DNA from: Heyndrickxia acidicola
Lineage (GTDB): Bacteria > Bacillota > Bacilli > Bacillales > Bacillaceae_C
Assembly (NCBI RefSeq): GCF_001636425.1
Contig: NZ_KV440953.1
Span: forward strand, 1,128,847-1,192,846
Direction of reading: 5' to 3'
DNA length: 64,000 nucleotides
The stretch's first letter is position 1. The number at the start of each line of letters is the position of its first letter. The notes below the pieces were generated by a model that saw nothing but the letters and a program-made list of their open reading frames with translations, ran no database searches and was not told the DNA's origin. Shown here in pieces: positions 26,236-34,943 of the stretch. The position numbers were made by a program, and so were the translations under genes.

Positions 26236-26910
26236 TTAAGCAGGATGTTCGATGGCGTCCACTACTTTTTCGGCTGTACTTTTACTGGACTGCGGATTCT
26301 GTCCTGTTACTAGGTTTCCATCTCGAATCGAGTAGTCTGTCCAATTGCTACGAGAGGAGAAGATTCCACCTTTTTCTCGAAGCGTAGTTTCCAGCAAAAA
26401 AGGCATATGTTGATCCAATTTGACTTCCCGTTCTTCATCATCGGTGAAGGCAGTAATGTTTTTGCCCTTCACCAATGGGGTTCCATTTTTGAATGTGGCA
26501 TTCACTAAGCCTGAAGGGCCATGACAAACAGCCCCAATGACCCTGCTATCTTCTGCAAATTGTTGCAAAATATAAAGCAAGGTTTCATTGTTGGGAAAAT
26601 CATACATCGTTCCGTGCCCACCCGGCAGAAAAATCGCATCGAACCCTTGGGCGTCTTCTTTGCTTAATTTGATAGTGTGGGTTAATTCTTTTTCCGCTTC
26701 CTCCCATTTCGCATTCTTTTCAGCGGGCAGACTGCTTGGATCCAGCGGGACTTCACCACCCAAAATACTGGTGACTTTCACGTCGTAGCCTTTCTCTTTA
26801 AAGACGTTATATGGTACAGCAAATTCTTCCAACCAAAGTCCAGTTTTATGATCATCGGTGATTTTAGTATGGTTTGTCACCACAATCAGAATGCGTTTTG
26901 TATTAGCCAT
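26236..26910 (-). CDS. DJ-1/PfpI-family protein (class I glutamine amidotransferase-like)
   Basis: A 224-residue DJ-1/PfpI superfamily member of the larger type with an inserted segment, similar to Hsp31/glyoxalase III-like proteins. The nucleophile elbow AVCHGPSGL carries Cys129-His130, the GLWLEEFAVPY segment supplies the conserved acidic residue, and FLPGGHGTMYDF precedes the elbow. Members act as glyoxalases, deglycases or chaperones on reactive carbonyls; which one applies here is unknown. AAAGGAGG lies 10 bases before ATG 26910. It is monocistronic, between the decayed TetR block and the formaldehyde genes. Confidence 0.88.
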   Translation of the reverse strand: MANTKRILIVVTNHTKITDDHKTGLWLEEFAVPYNVFKEKGYDVKVTSILGGEVPLDPSSLPAEKNAKWEEAEKELTHTIKLSKEDAQGFDAIFLPGGHGTMYDFPNNETLLYILQQFAEDSRVIGAVCHGPSGLVNATFKNGTPLVKGKNITAFTDDEEREVKLDQHMPFLLETTLREKGGIFSSRSNWTDYSIRDGNLVTGQNPQSSKSTAEKVVDAIEHPA

Positions 26911-27014
26911 CAAAAAAAAACCTCCTTTATTCCAATTAATTCATACTACTTTCATCCATATTGTATAGATAATTTTTCAAAGAAGAGAAGGGATAATCAC
27001 CCTCCATAGTATGT

Positions 27015-27178
27015 CTATGAAAGAGCAAATTCTTTCATTGTTTCTTCAGGGATGAAACTCCCCCCCAAAGTTTTGCAAACATATTCAACATATTTCTTCA
27101 CCATCTCACCCGAAATAAGGATTATTTCTGCACTATAAACAGTTCGGCTAAAATCCTTTACAACACAGGAATATTATT
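27015..27178 (-). pseudogene. Unrecognised C-terminal gene fragment
   Basis: About 54 open codons without a start, reading VKDFSRTVYSAEIILISGEM and then VCKTLGGSFIPEETMKEFALS before TAG. The pattern is clearly protein-like but I cannot name the family; a flavodoxin-like oxidoreductase tail is one possibility. Stops directly upstream mark it as a remnant. Confidence 0.4.
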
Positions 27179-27192
27179 AACCTTTATCCAGA

Positions 27193-27551
27193 TTATACTC
27201 CTTCATTTTCTTTATACGCTAAATCATTGCAAACAAAAAAACCACCAGTTTGGACTCGTAAAAGTCTACTTACGGTTTTAATCCCCTCTTTTAGGCTTTT
27301 TCCATGTTCTGTCAATTAAAATTCCACTTTTAGCGGAACAACTGGGTAGACTTCTCGATTAACAATCTAGTCTTCTTCCAGTTCACACAATTGGTTAACA
27401 AGCATCCTTTGATTGATCCCTGGCATAAGAGCCTTCAATTACCAAATCGTTTCGTTCCTTCTCTTCCTAGATGCCATAATATTAGCTTTTTCATCCTACC
27501 GATAAGGGAAAGGGTTAATTCTTTTTCATAGTTAAACACCTTATCCTGCAT
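27193..27551 (-). pseudogene. hxlR: HxlR-family regulator, inactivated
   Basis: From ATG 27551 it reads [19 protein letters not shown], a small deletion where GGKWKM is expected, [15 protein letters not shown], stop, [23 protein letters not shown], stop, IVNREVYPVVPLKVEF, stop, LTEHGKSL. This is HxlR of B. subtilis with at least three nonsense codons. In B. subtilis HxlR is the formaldehyde-responsive activator divergent from hxlAB, exactly this position. Loss of HxlR should change or abolish formaldehyde induction unless another regulator acts. Confidence 0.85.
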
Positions 27552-27589
27552 TCATGCTATTTTATTTCTCCTCCATGGCTATTATCTTC

Positions 27590-27660
27590 AATAGTATACT
27601 TTTTAGCACTATGTAATATAAAAGTGCGTACTTTTAATATAATATCATACGTTGTATACT
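27590..27660 (+). promoter_or_regulatory. Probable former HxlR-binding/promoter region of hxlAB
   Basis: Two short palindromes, AGTATACT (near 27594) and AAGTGCGTACTT (near 27624), lie in tandem in a very AT-rich stretch between hxlR and hxlA. B. subtilis has tandem HxlR sites in the equivalent place. I assign these by position only. Confidence 0.35.
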
Positions 27661-27810
27661 TGCATTTGTTCAGCGGTTGGGAACACCATTGATCCTTACT
27701 GCTGGTACAGATAATCCAATTTGGAAATATTACCGTAATGGGACTATATATACTTTGGAGATATTATTACTGTACGACAATCTGAAAAAATTATTAGGAG
27801 TGAATATAAA

Positions 27811-28443
27811 ATGGAATTACAATTAGCATTAGATTTAGTAAACATCCCACAAGGAATAGAGCTTGTTAAACAAGTTGAGGAACATATTGATATCGTAGAA
27901 ATCGGTACACCGATTGTTATTAATGAAGGTCTTCATGCTGTAAAGGCAATGAAAGAGGCCTTCCCTAATCTAAAAGTATTAGCTGACTTAAAAATTATGG
28001 ATGCCGCTGGGTATGAAGTGATGAAAGCATCTGAAGCTGGCGCTGATATTATTACGATTCTAGGTACCGCTGAAGACGAGTCCATTAAAGGTGCAGTGGC
28101 AGAGGCTAAAAAGCAAGGTAAAAAAATTCTTGTTGATATGATTGCTGTAAAAGACCTTGCTGGACGTACTAAAGAAGTGGATACAATGGGTGTAGACTAT
28201 ATTTGTGTTCATACTGGCTACGATCTTCAAGCAGTTGGAAAAAACTCATTTGAGGATTTAAAAACCATTAAAAGCGTTGTGAAAAATGCAAAAACTGCAG
28301 TGGCAGGAGGCATTAAATTAGAAACACTTCCAGAAGTAATCAAAGCACAACCAGATCTTATCATTGTTGGCGGTGGTATTACTGGACAAGCAGATATTAA
28401 AGCTGCAGCTGCAAAAATGCAACAAATGATTAAACAAGGTTAA
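27811..28443 (+). CDS. hxlA: 3-hexulose-6-phosphate synthase
   Basis: Catalyses the aldol addition of formaldehyde to ribulose 5-phosphate, the first step of the ribulose monophosphate pathway. It is 210 residues, the normal length, in the orotidine-decarboxylase superfamily: LALDLVN at the N-terminus, the core ADLKIMDAAGYE with the active-site acidic and Lys residues, VDMIAVKD, the GVDYICVHTGYD strand, VAGGIKLETLPEV and the phosphate-binding VGGGITGQADI. AGGAG lies 9 bases before ATG 27811. hxlB follows after 8 bases, giving a tight operon. The function is formaldehyde fixation or detoxification. Confidence 0.95.
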   Translation: MELQLALDLVNIPQGIELVKQVEEHIDIVEIGTPIVINEGLHAVKAMKEAFPNLKVLADLKIMDAAGYEVMKASEAGADIITILGTAEDESIKGAVAEAKKQGKKILVDMIAVKDLAGRTKEVDTMGVDYICVHTGYDLQAVGKNSFEDLKTIKSVVKNAKTAVAGGIKLETLPEVIKAQPDLIIVGGGITGQADIKAAAAKMQQMIKQG

Positions 28444-28451
28444 TAACTACT

Positions 28452-29009
28452 ATGCAGACTACTCAATATTTGGCTGAAATTATTAAAGAGTTAAGTCGTT
28501 CAGTTGACTTAATATCTGATGATGAAGCAGAAAAACTGGTAAATGGGATTCTCGAATCAAAGAAAGTCTTTGTAGCTGGTGCCGGAAGATCTGGATTTAT
28601 GGCCAAATCATTCGCAATGAGAATGATGCATATGGGAATTGATGCCTATGTGATAGGTGAAACGGTTACTCCTAACTTTGAAAAAGATGACATATTGATC
28701 ATAGGATCTGGTTCAGGAGAAACTAAAAGTTTAGTCTCCATGGTGAAAAAAGCAAAAAGCATAGGTGGAAAGATCGCAGCTGTAACGATATTCCCAGAAT
28801 CCACTATTGGACAGTTCGCAGATATCACCATTAAGTTGCCTGGATCACCGAAAGATCAATCAGAGAGCGATTATAAAACCATCCAACCAATGGGCTCACT
28901 ATTTGAGCAAACCCTTTTACTTTTTTATGATGCCGTTATCTTGAGATTTATGGAGAAAAAAGGATTGGATACCAATAAGATGTATGGCAGACATGCCAAC
29001 CTTGAATAA
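28452..29009 (+). CDS. hxlB: 6-phospho-3-hexuloisomerase
   Basis: A SIS-domain isomerase of 185 residues that converts hexulose 6-phosphate to fructose 6-phosphate, the second step of formaldehyde fixation. The SIS features AGAGRSGFMAKSFAMRMMHMG, GSGSGETKSLVSM and the C-terminal FEQTLLLFYDAVILRFMEKKG with HANLE match PHI proteins. It starts 8 bases after hxlA, with weak initiation sequence, so translation is likely coupled. Fructose 6-phosphate enters glycolysis, so the pair lets the cell use as well as remove formaldehyde. Confidence 0.95.
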   Translation: MQTTQYLAEIIKELSRSVDLISDDEAEKLVNGILESKKVFVAGAGRSGFMAKSFAMRMMHMGIDAYVIGETVTPNFEKDDILIIGSGSGETKSLVSMVKKAKSIGGKIAAVTIFPESTIGQFADITIKLPGSPKDQSESDYKTIQPMGSLFEQTLLLFYDAVILRFMEKKGLDTNKMYGRHANLE

Positions 29010-29190
29010 AGAATGATTCTATTTGATCATTCCCGGCAGGCGTGCATCAAAGTATATCCGACTGAATATATATCTTCTGGGTATCGTTGCTCACTTTTTT
29101 AGACGAACAAACCGATTGCAGTTGATTGCCATGAGAGCCTTATACATGCTCATGAAGGAATTCATCAAAAAACTGAATGATTAATTATAA

Positions 29191-29222
29191 TAATCCGCGA
29201 GGGATCATCTCGCGGATTTTGT
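29191..29222 (+). terminator. Terminator of hxlAB
   Basis: AATCCGCGAG / CTCGCGGATT with a 7-base loop is followed by TTGT. It lies 180 bases after the hxlB stop. A short open remnant (about 29096-29183, ending FIKKLND) precedes it. Confidence 0.75.
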
Positions 29223-29332
29223 AATAATTTAGAAGAAACTACGCAAATCAATAAAGGTATAAAAACACATGAGACAATGACAGAAACTTTGAAAAATCAG
29301 ATTACAGTCTATACCAGGAGATAGTTACAGAA

Positions 29333-29368
29333 AAAAATGTATCCTCTCCTAGTTCTAAAGGGATACAT
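29333..29368 (-). terminator. Terminator on the minus strand after a membrane-protein remnant
   Basis: ATGTATCC / GGATACAT with a 15-base loop is followed on the minus strand by TTTTTTTCT. It directly follows the remnant ending at 29375. Confidence 0.65.
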
Positions 29369-29374
29369 ATATTC

Positions 29375-29507
29375 CTATTTTACTTGATCGTTTATTTTCT
29401 CACTTAAAATCTCCTTTAGGCAAAATCCTATTATGATAACAGGAATAACACGTAACATTGGAAGCCAAATTGCTCTCAACAAAAGTCCGAACAATACTAA
29501 TATTTAT
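29375..29507 (-). pseudogene. C-terminal fragment of a membrane protein
   Basis: An open stretch of 43 codons with no start: LVLFGLLLRAIWLPMLRVIP, then IIIGFCLKEILSEKINDQVK, stop. The text is hydrophobic and protein-like and is followed by a terminator. The upstream part is lost and the family is not recognised. Confidence 0.4.
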
Positions 29508-29600
29508 TCTGCAAGTCTATGAAGCCCGTTAAATTAGAATTAACGGAATAATCAAGAATACCTTTATTATATATGTTGAATTTAAGTTTTACTCTGATGA

Positions 29601-29708
29601 TTGGTGCGGATACACGAGACTACTGCGGGACAAGCAGGATAGAGAGACCACACAGGCGCAATTTGCGCCGAGGAGGCTCCCTGTCTGCCCACTACAGCGG
29701 AAATCAAT
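29601..29708 (+). repeat. Bacillaceae-type dispersed intergenic repeat
   Basis: A GC-rich island of about 108 bases in AT-rich DNA: GGATACACGAGACTACTGCG, an internal AGAGACCAC, CAGGCGCAA, TTGCGCCGAGGAGGCT and CAGCGGAAATCAA. It follows the well-known dispersed repeat of Bacillaceae genomes (CTCCTGCGGGA, GAGACCCC, AGGCGCAAGCGCCGAGGAGGCT, GGAGCGGAAATCAA) as I remember it. It contains a GGCGCAAT/ATTTGCGCC hairpin. No gene is near. Whether it is a mobile relic or a structured RNA is unknown. Confidence 0.7.
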
Positions 29709-30057
29709 TTAAACGAAAAAACTAAATTCAATTTATATAGACTAATAATTAATGGCACAGACCATTTATTCTTTTTTGATGTAATAAGTAAACTATCTCA
29801 CAATCTGGCACCTTTATTGAAAAACAAAATAGGATACACTCTTTATATAAACCTAAACTTTTAATAATAGATGAATATAAATTTTATTTAAATTGTGATA
29901 ATGATAAAGAATTCCCTATCGATCCTTTGATCTCTTTAAGCAAAGTTTTTTTACGAGTTCCTTCTATTATATATTGTACTTTTCAATTTTCTTTCACACT
30001 CCTTCTGTATCCAACAAAGATTCCAACTTCATAACAGAAAGATCATCTCTCACAGAT
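29709..30057. other. Intergenic stretch
   Basis: No gene is seen. GATAATGATAAAGAATTCC near 29898 matches only part of a Fur box (one half is good). Otherwise it is AT-rich with no clear structure. Confidence 0.4.
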
Positions 30058-30545
30058 TTAAAATCTCGGCAAAGCTTCCACAGCATCCGCCAAATCACTA
30101 TAGGAATCTTTTAAATATCTTGCTGTAGTTGATATATTACTATGACCAGCGGGTCTCCTGACTTTTTCAATGTCATTATTCGTAGCTTTCAACATCCATT
30201 TGCAAAATGTATGCCTGAACATATGTGGGGTTAATTTTTTCTTTGGCAAACTGTAACTTTCAATCATAGCCTGGATTCCACGAACCTAAATTTGGTTGAT
30301 CGTTGACTATAAAACACATAGGTTGACTCTTCTCCATGAGGTTTCTTGTTTGACATTTCTGCTCTAAACATTAACCAGTCGTACAGTTCTTGCCACAAAG
30401 TATTGGACATAGGCACTGTCCGAAGCTTCCGTCCTTTCCCCCAAATTCAAATTCGTCTTAACTCCAAGTCAAGATCGGTTAACTTTAAATTAGATAGTTC
30501 ATCCACCCTCCATCCAGCATACGTCAATAAATAAATATGTTATTG
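30058..30545 (-). pseudogene. Tyrosine recombinase/integrase, decayed copy 1
   Basis: Reading right to left: HIYLLTYAGWRVDELSNLKL, RKLRTVPMSNTLWQELYDWL, a break, then LTPHMFRHTFCKWMLKA, then AGHSNISTTARYLKDSYSDL. These carry the catalytic Arg (AGWRVDEL), the HxxR box (HMFRH) and the box ending in the Tyr nucleophile (TTARY) of the XerC/D superfamily. Several frameshifts and stops separate the parts and the N-terminal domain is missing. The sequence is clearly homologous to the fragment at 34.9-35.3 kb, in the same orientation. Confidence 0.85.
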
Positions 30546-30987
30546 AAAAAGAACTGAAAATACCTATTGAAGAAATTCCTGCAGGTTAATTTTCATTTTT
30601 TAAAAAAATATCGTATAAATGGCGTCTTTGATCTTTTGGCCAATCTCCATTTCAAGTTATCGAAGCTGTTTACCCCGGAATATTTAAACCCTGGCAATTT
30701 GCTCATGTCCCAATGAATTGTTGGAAAGATCAATATATACTCATGAGGCAATGAACTATTTCCTGTTCCAACAGCTCTTTTTTTCCTACTATGCAGAGGC
30801 ATTTGTCAAATTAAGACAACAACATTTCACTGATTTTCAATTACCCGGTCTATTTCAAATGGCTTTTGACACTGAAATGAGAAAAGTTAGACAATGGGTA
30901 AAAATTAGAATGGATAAAATTGAGGGAACGAATATAAGTCCGTCACGAATAACGCAAAAATATGAAAGTTTGTATAAAAAAGATTGA
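30538..30987 (+). pseudogene. DUF4046-like protein, decayed
   Basis: The plus strand gives EKELKIPIEEIPAG, stop, FFKKISYKWRL, stop, SPFQVIEAVYPGIFKPWQF, PMNCWKD, a frameshift, then EAMNYFLFQQLFFSYYAEAF, KLRQQHFTDFQLPGLFQMAF and so on. The repeated motif of AYPGRFKPWEF type followed by a W-containing segment is what I recall of DUF4046 proteins of Bacillus. The N-terminal part is missing at the junction with the recombinase remnant. At least two stops and a frameshift. Confidence 0.6.
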
Positions 30988-31097
30988 ATGTGCAAAGTAT
31001 AAACTTCATCATCACATAATTCATACTAAAAGTAGTTAATAACATGTACCTGTTTCTAAAGTGTGTTACCAATACATAACTTAGGTGAGGGATTTTT

Positions 31098-32582
31098 ATG
31101 TTTCGGAAAAAAAGTCAGTCCAAAATCGATCATAAGAAAAATGAATCTCTAATTACAGATCAGGCAGCTGTAACGCTAGATGCCCTTAAACATATGGTAG
31201 CGAACATGGATGATGCAGCAATCGTTGAACGTCAAACTAATAAAGGTCAAAAAGTTATACTTCTTTACATAGGACCGTTAATCGACCTGGAGCGTTTGAA
31301 TGAAGTCATTATCGAACCGATGATTCGCGATTCTCATGACACGATTTATGAATATGTTGCCACCTCTAAAATATCGGAAATTATCAGTTTGGAGGATGCC
31401 GAAAGGGAGTTACTACAAGGTTCGGTACTTCTGTTCGACCCTATGCAAAATCAATGGTGGTCCGTTCTTCTCAAAAATCCATTGAGTCGTGCTATCGAAT
31501 CATCTGATCAGGAAACCATTTTATACGGAGCGAAAGACAGCTTTAGTGAACAAATAGAACAGAATATCACATTGATTCGCAGACGTCTTCCTTTGAAGGA
31601 ACTAAAAACGGAGACGTTTATAGTCGGTTCTCTAAGTAAAGCAAAGGTTGTACTTATGTACATCGAAGGATTAACCAATCCCGAATTAATTTCCATTGCA
31701 AGAGAGAAAATCCCGAAAATTGATTTTGATCTATTTCTTGATTCATCCCAAGTTGCTGCTTTCATGGAAGAAGATCATCATAGTATATTTCCACAGTATC
31801 AACAAACCGACCGTCCAGATCTCTGTGCTTTTTCATTAGGTGTGGGTAAACTTATTTTTTTCGTCGACAATACGCCGTTTGCCTTAATTGCTCCCATCAC
31901 ATTCTTTCACCTGTTTCAGTCTCCAGAAGACTACATCAATCGATGGCGAGTGGCGAGTTTTTTGCGATTACTTCGATATTTAAGTTTTTTTCTTGCCATC
32001 ACATTAGTACCTCTCTATGTAGCGTTAACGACACACCATTATCAGATGATTCCAATGCAAATTCTTTTTGTTTTATTGGAATCCAGAAGCAAATTACCGT
32101 TTAGTCCATTTTGGGAAGCAGCTATCATGTTAATCGTTCTGGAAGTTATAAAGGAAGCAAGTTTACGAATGCCGACAAAATCAAGCCAAACATTAGGAAT
32201 GATTGGTGGCATTGTCATTGGAGAAGCTTCGGTACAGGCCGGCTTTGCTAGCAAAGTGTTAATTGTTCTGGTGAGTATTTCCGCCATCGCTTCTTTTTTG
32301 ACTCCCAATTATATGATGACCAAAGCTAACACGTTAATTCAATTTGTTTTACTAGTTTTGTCGTCTTTTTTAGGGATTTTCGGAATGACGCTTGGGATCA
32401 TTGGAATTCTGGCTCATCTGAATGCAATTACTTCATTGAAACAACCTTATTTAGCACCACTAACCCCATTTTACGGGAAGGATTGGTTGGATCTTTTCAT
32501 TCGGGGTCCCTTAATTTGGATGAAAGAGCGACCTGAATCCTTACATCCTCTAAAGAAATGGCGAGTCAGTCGTAGGAGATGA
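31098..32582 (+). CDS. Spore germination protein, GerA-family A subunit
   Basis: The A subunit of a nutrient germinant receptor in the spore inner membrane. It has 494 residues, the normal size. An N-terminal soluble domain of about 270 residues (with FIVGSLSKAKVVLMYIEGL and LFLDSSQVAAFMEEDHHSIFP) is followed by the membrane part, with FFLAITLVPLYVALTTHHYQ, IPMQILFVLLESRSKLPFSP, ALIMLIVLEVIKEASLRMP-like text, QTLGMIGGIVIGEASVQAGF and further helices. AGGTGAGG lies before ATG 31098. It is the first gene of a three-gene operon. CATACTA at 31022-31028 fits a SigG -10, but the -35 spacing is poor. The specific germinant cannot be read from sequence. Confidence 0.95.
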   Translation: MFRKKSQSKIDHKKNESLITDQAAVTLDALKHMVANMDDAAIVERQTNKGQKVILLYIGPLIDLERLNEVIIEPMIRDSHDTIYEYVATSKISEIISLEDAERELLQGSVLLFDPMQNQWWSVLLKNPLSRAIESSDQETILYGAKDSFSEQIEQNITLIRRRLPLKELKTETFIVGSLSKAKVVLMYIEGLTNPELISIAREKIPKIDFDLFLDSSQVAAFMEEDHHSIFPQYQQTDRPDLCAFSLGVGKLIFFVDNTPFALIAPITFFHLFQSPEDYINRWRVASFLRLLRYLSFFLAITLVPLYVALTTHHYQMIPMQILFVLLESRSKLPFSPFWEAAIMLIVLEVIKEASLRMPTKSSQTLGMIGGIVIGEASVQAGFASKVLIVLVSISAIASFLTPNYMMTKANTLIQFVLLVLSSFLGIFGMTLGIIGILAHLNAITSLKQPYLAPLTPFYGKDWLDLFIRGPLIWMKERPESLHPLKKWRVSRRR

Positions 32583-32586
32583 TAGC

Positions 32587-33711
32587 GTGAAAGCATTTTC
32601 GTTATATGAAAAAACGTCTACCACCCTAGGCGGCATTTATATTATGTTGCTGGTGAATCGAATGCAAATATTTTACTTTACCTTAATTTTGCCCATGTAT
32701 TTGGTTCATTCCTACATGATTTGGGGAATTGTTGCGATAGGATTGTTATCGCAGATTAATCTCACGATATTATCCAGAGTGTTCGCTTCAGGGTATCCTG
32801 CAAAAGGTTACCAAGGATTGATGCAGCTTTTTGGTGAACCAATGATTCGTTTTTTTGCTTTTATCGGTTTATTTCTGATTGTAATCAAAATAACCGTCAT
32901 AACACTAGGTTACGCGGATATTATTCACCAATTTTTATTCCCAACTATGCATACAAATTGGCTGTTATTTTTTATATTACTGATTAGTGTTTATGTAGCC
33001 AGTCAAGGAATGGAGAACACGATACGCTTTATTGTGATTGCATTTTTTAGTACCATGTTGATTATTCCAATGTTTCTTTTCTTTTTCTTTCTGAAAATTG
33101 GATCACTTCATGATTTATATCCCTTGATACCGACGGATTGGTCGATGCATTCCTTGAAAGGGTTGTTATTGATTGGGTCATCTTTTTCAGGACCAGAATA
33201 CTTGATATGTTTAGGTCCTTGGTTCAACCTCAAACAAAAGATGTCAAAATATTGGGCCGTTGGGAATGCCCTGACTATCCTAGAATATTTGTTATTCTTT
33301 GTTATATCGTTACTGTTTTTCGGTTCCAATTACTTAAGCAAAACCAGTTTTCCAGTTGTTAATATGGTTCGGTACCTGCAGTCTCCTATTTTTGAGCGAA
33401 TTGATATCATTTTGATTTGTTTAGAATTGTTTAATTACATTTTTTTTATTGCCATCCTCTTGTTATGCTTTTATGGGGCTATCCGAATTATTGGTGGAAG
33501 GATACATGAACAGACCACCAGAATAGGGTTCATGTCAAGTTGTATTACCATTTTTGTATGTATGATTACTATATATACGTGGTTCTGGGAATCAGAACCA
33601 GAACAGAACATTTGGAGCAATATTCAAATATGGTTGGGGGCATTCACCTACTTCTTGGTTCCAGCATTCCTGTTGGTTTCCATCAAACTAAAGGAGCGTG
33701 TGGGCATATGA
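32587..33711 (+). CDS. Spore germination protein, GerB-family (GerAB/APC-type) subunit
   Basis: The B subunit of the receptor, a membrane protein of the amino-acid/polyamine transporter superfamily and probably the germinant-binding part. It has 374 residues and about ten hydrophobic helices. Family text: LLVNRMQIFYFTLILPMYL, LFGEPMIRFFAFIGLFLIVI, and IPTDWSMHSLKGLLLIGSSF. Only four bases separate it from the A gene, and its stop overlaps the start of the C gene (ATGA), as is usual for ger operons. Complete, with no lesions. Confidence 0.95.
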   Translation: MKAFSLYEKTSTTLGGIYIMLLVNRMQIFYFTLILPMYLVHSYMIWGIVAIGLLSQINLTILSRVFASGYPAKGYQGLMQLFGEPMIRFFAFIGLFLIVIKITVITLGYADIIHQFLFPTMHTNWLLFFILLISVYVASQGMENTIRFIVIAFFSTMLIIPMFLFFFFLKIGSLHDLYPLIPTDWSMHSLKGLLLIGSSFSGPEYLICLGPWFNLKQKMSKYWAVGNALTILEYLLFFVISLLFFGSNYLSKTSFPVVNMVRYLQSPIFERIDIILICLELFNYIFFIAILLLCFYGAIRIIGGRIHEQTTRIGFMSSCITIFVCMITIYTWFWESEPEQNIWSNIQIWLGAFTYFLVPAFLLVSIKLKERVGI

Positions 33712-34784
33712 AATCGGTAGCGTTATTAGTCATGTTAATCAGTATCGTGTTGACGGCAGGCTGTTCTTCCCCATTTTCGGAGAACAATATAATTGAAGAA
33801 ATCGCTCCTGTGGTGTTCTGGTATATGGATGAGGGAAAAGAAGGAAAGTTAAAAATCAGCACGATGGCGCCGCCACTGATTAAAGAAAAGAAGTATCTGC
33901 TGACTCGAGAAGTTCACTTGCTGAATGAGGGGACAAAGCTCTTTAATTTAGCTTATTACCGTGAATTGAAACCAGGGCAACTTCGAATGTTGTTAATCAA
34001 TGAAAGGCTTGCAAAAAAAGGAATTCTATCGCTGCTTAATACCGTAGCTACAGACCCCGATGTTTCCCAACGTCTTTATCTCGTCATTGTAGATGGGAAT
34101 TTTGACACTTACATAAAAAAACAACTCGTTAAGCAACCAAACCTCGATTATTTCCTTTATCGCATGCTCAGACACTACGAGGAAAATAATCAGGGGGAAA
34201 TTACTGTCGTTAATTTACATCAATTTATGAAGACGTTCTATTCCCCATTTTCGTATCCAATTCTGCCAGTCTTTAAGGTTGACAAAGAAAATTTCACATA
34301 TAAAGGAACGGCTTTGTTCCGTCACGACAAACTAATAGCGACCGTCAAAAACACAGACGATCAAATTATCCAGCTCATGAACAACAATCACTACCTTAAA
34401 TATCTTCCTATACCGAAATCATCCGTCACGTTAGGTCATGTTCGCTCAAATGTCCATATGAAATTTAATCCAAACTATTCGTCCCTGTCAATCAAAGTCA
34501 ATCTGACCAGTAGAATCGAGGAGTATAGAGGAAATAAAAATATACTTGATCATGATGAACTAGCGAGTCTTAAAAAAGAGATCGAATCCTATTTGGATAA
34601 ACAATCAATGGAATTTTTAAAAAAAATGCAAAATTGGGACGTGGACCCATTACAGATTGGAACACTCTCTCTTAACCCCTGGGAGAAACCACTAAGTGAA
34701 AAACAATGGTCGCATTACTGGAAACGAATGAAGATTAACGTGGACTATCATCTTCACCCTGAACCTTTAACGAATGTAAAATAA
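33708..34784 (+). CDS. Spore germination lipoprotein, GerC family
   Basis: The lipoprotein subunit of the germinant receptor. The signal peptide ends in the lipobox LTAGC with the lipidated Cys at residue 19. The mature part has the expected segments (ELKPGQLRMLLINERLAKKG, FLYRMLRHYEENNQG, FSYPILPVFKVD, TALFRHDKLIATV and SLKKEIESYLDKQSMEFLKK). It has 358 residues. I start at ATG 33708, which overlaps the GerB stop and gives a proper signal peptide; a longer reading in the same frame exists, but it would run through GerB. Anchored in the outer face of the spore inner membrane. Confidence 0.94.
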   Translation: MKSVALLVMLISIVLTAGCSSPFSENNIIEEIAPVVFWYMDEGKEGKLKISTMAPPLIKEKKYLLTREVHLLNEGTKLFNLAYYRELKPGQLRMLLINERLAKKGILSLLNTVATDPDVSQRLYLVIVDGNFDTYIKKQLVKQPNLDYFLYRMLRHYEENNQGEITVVNLHQFMKTFYSPFSYPILPVFKVDKENFTYKGTALFRHDKLIATVKNTDDQIIQLMNNNHYLKYLPIPKSSVTLGHVRSNVHMKFNPNYSSLSIKVNLTSRIEEYRGNKNILDHDELASLKKEIESYLDKQSMEFLKKMQNWDVDPLQIGTLSLNPWEKPLSEKQWSHYWKRMKINVDYHLHPEPLTNVK

Positions 34785-34943
34785 GTTCGAAGCAACTAGC
34801 ATGACGTTCTTATCCTTTGGATAGGAAATAAAAGACAAAAGTTACACCGAGAATAATGTTTGTTATCTCACTGCTATAAGCAATAAAAAGAAAGGTTTAA
34901 CCCTGTTCTCTTTTATTTCGTTTACAGTTTGGAAGGATGATTT

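Noticed and set aside
29898-29916. Possible Fur box GATAATGATAAAGAATTCC
   Set aside because: Only the first half matches the classical box, and no gene starts nearby.
31022-31028. SigG promoter for the ger operon (CATACTA)
   Set aside because: The -10 fits, but no -35 (TGNATA) is found at the usual 15-16 base spacing, so I do not list it as a feature.
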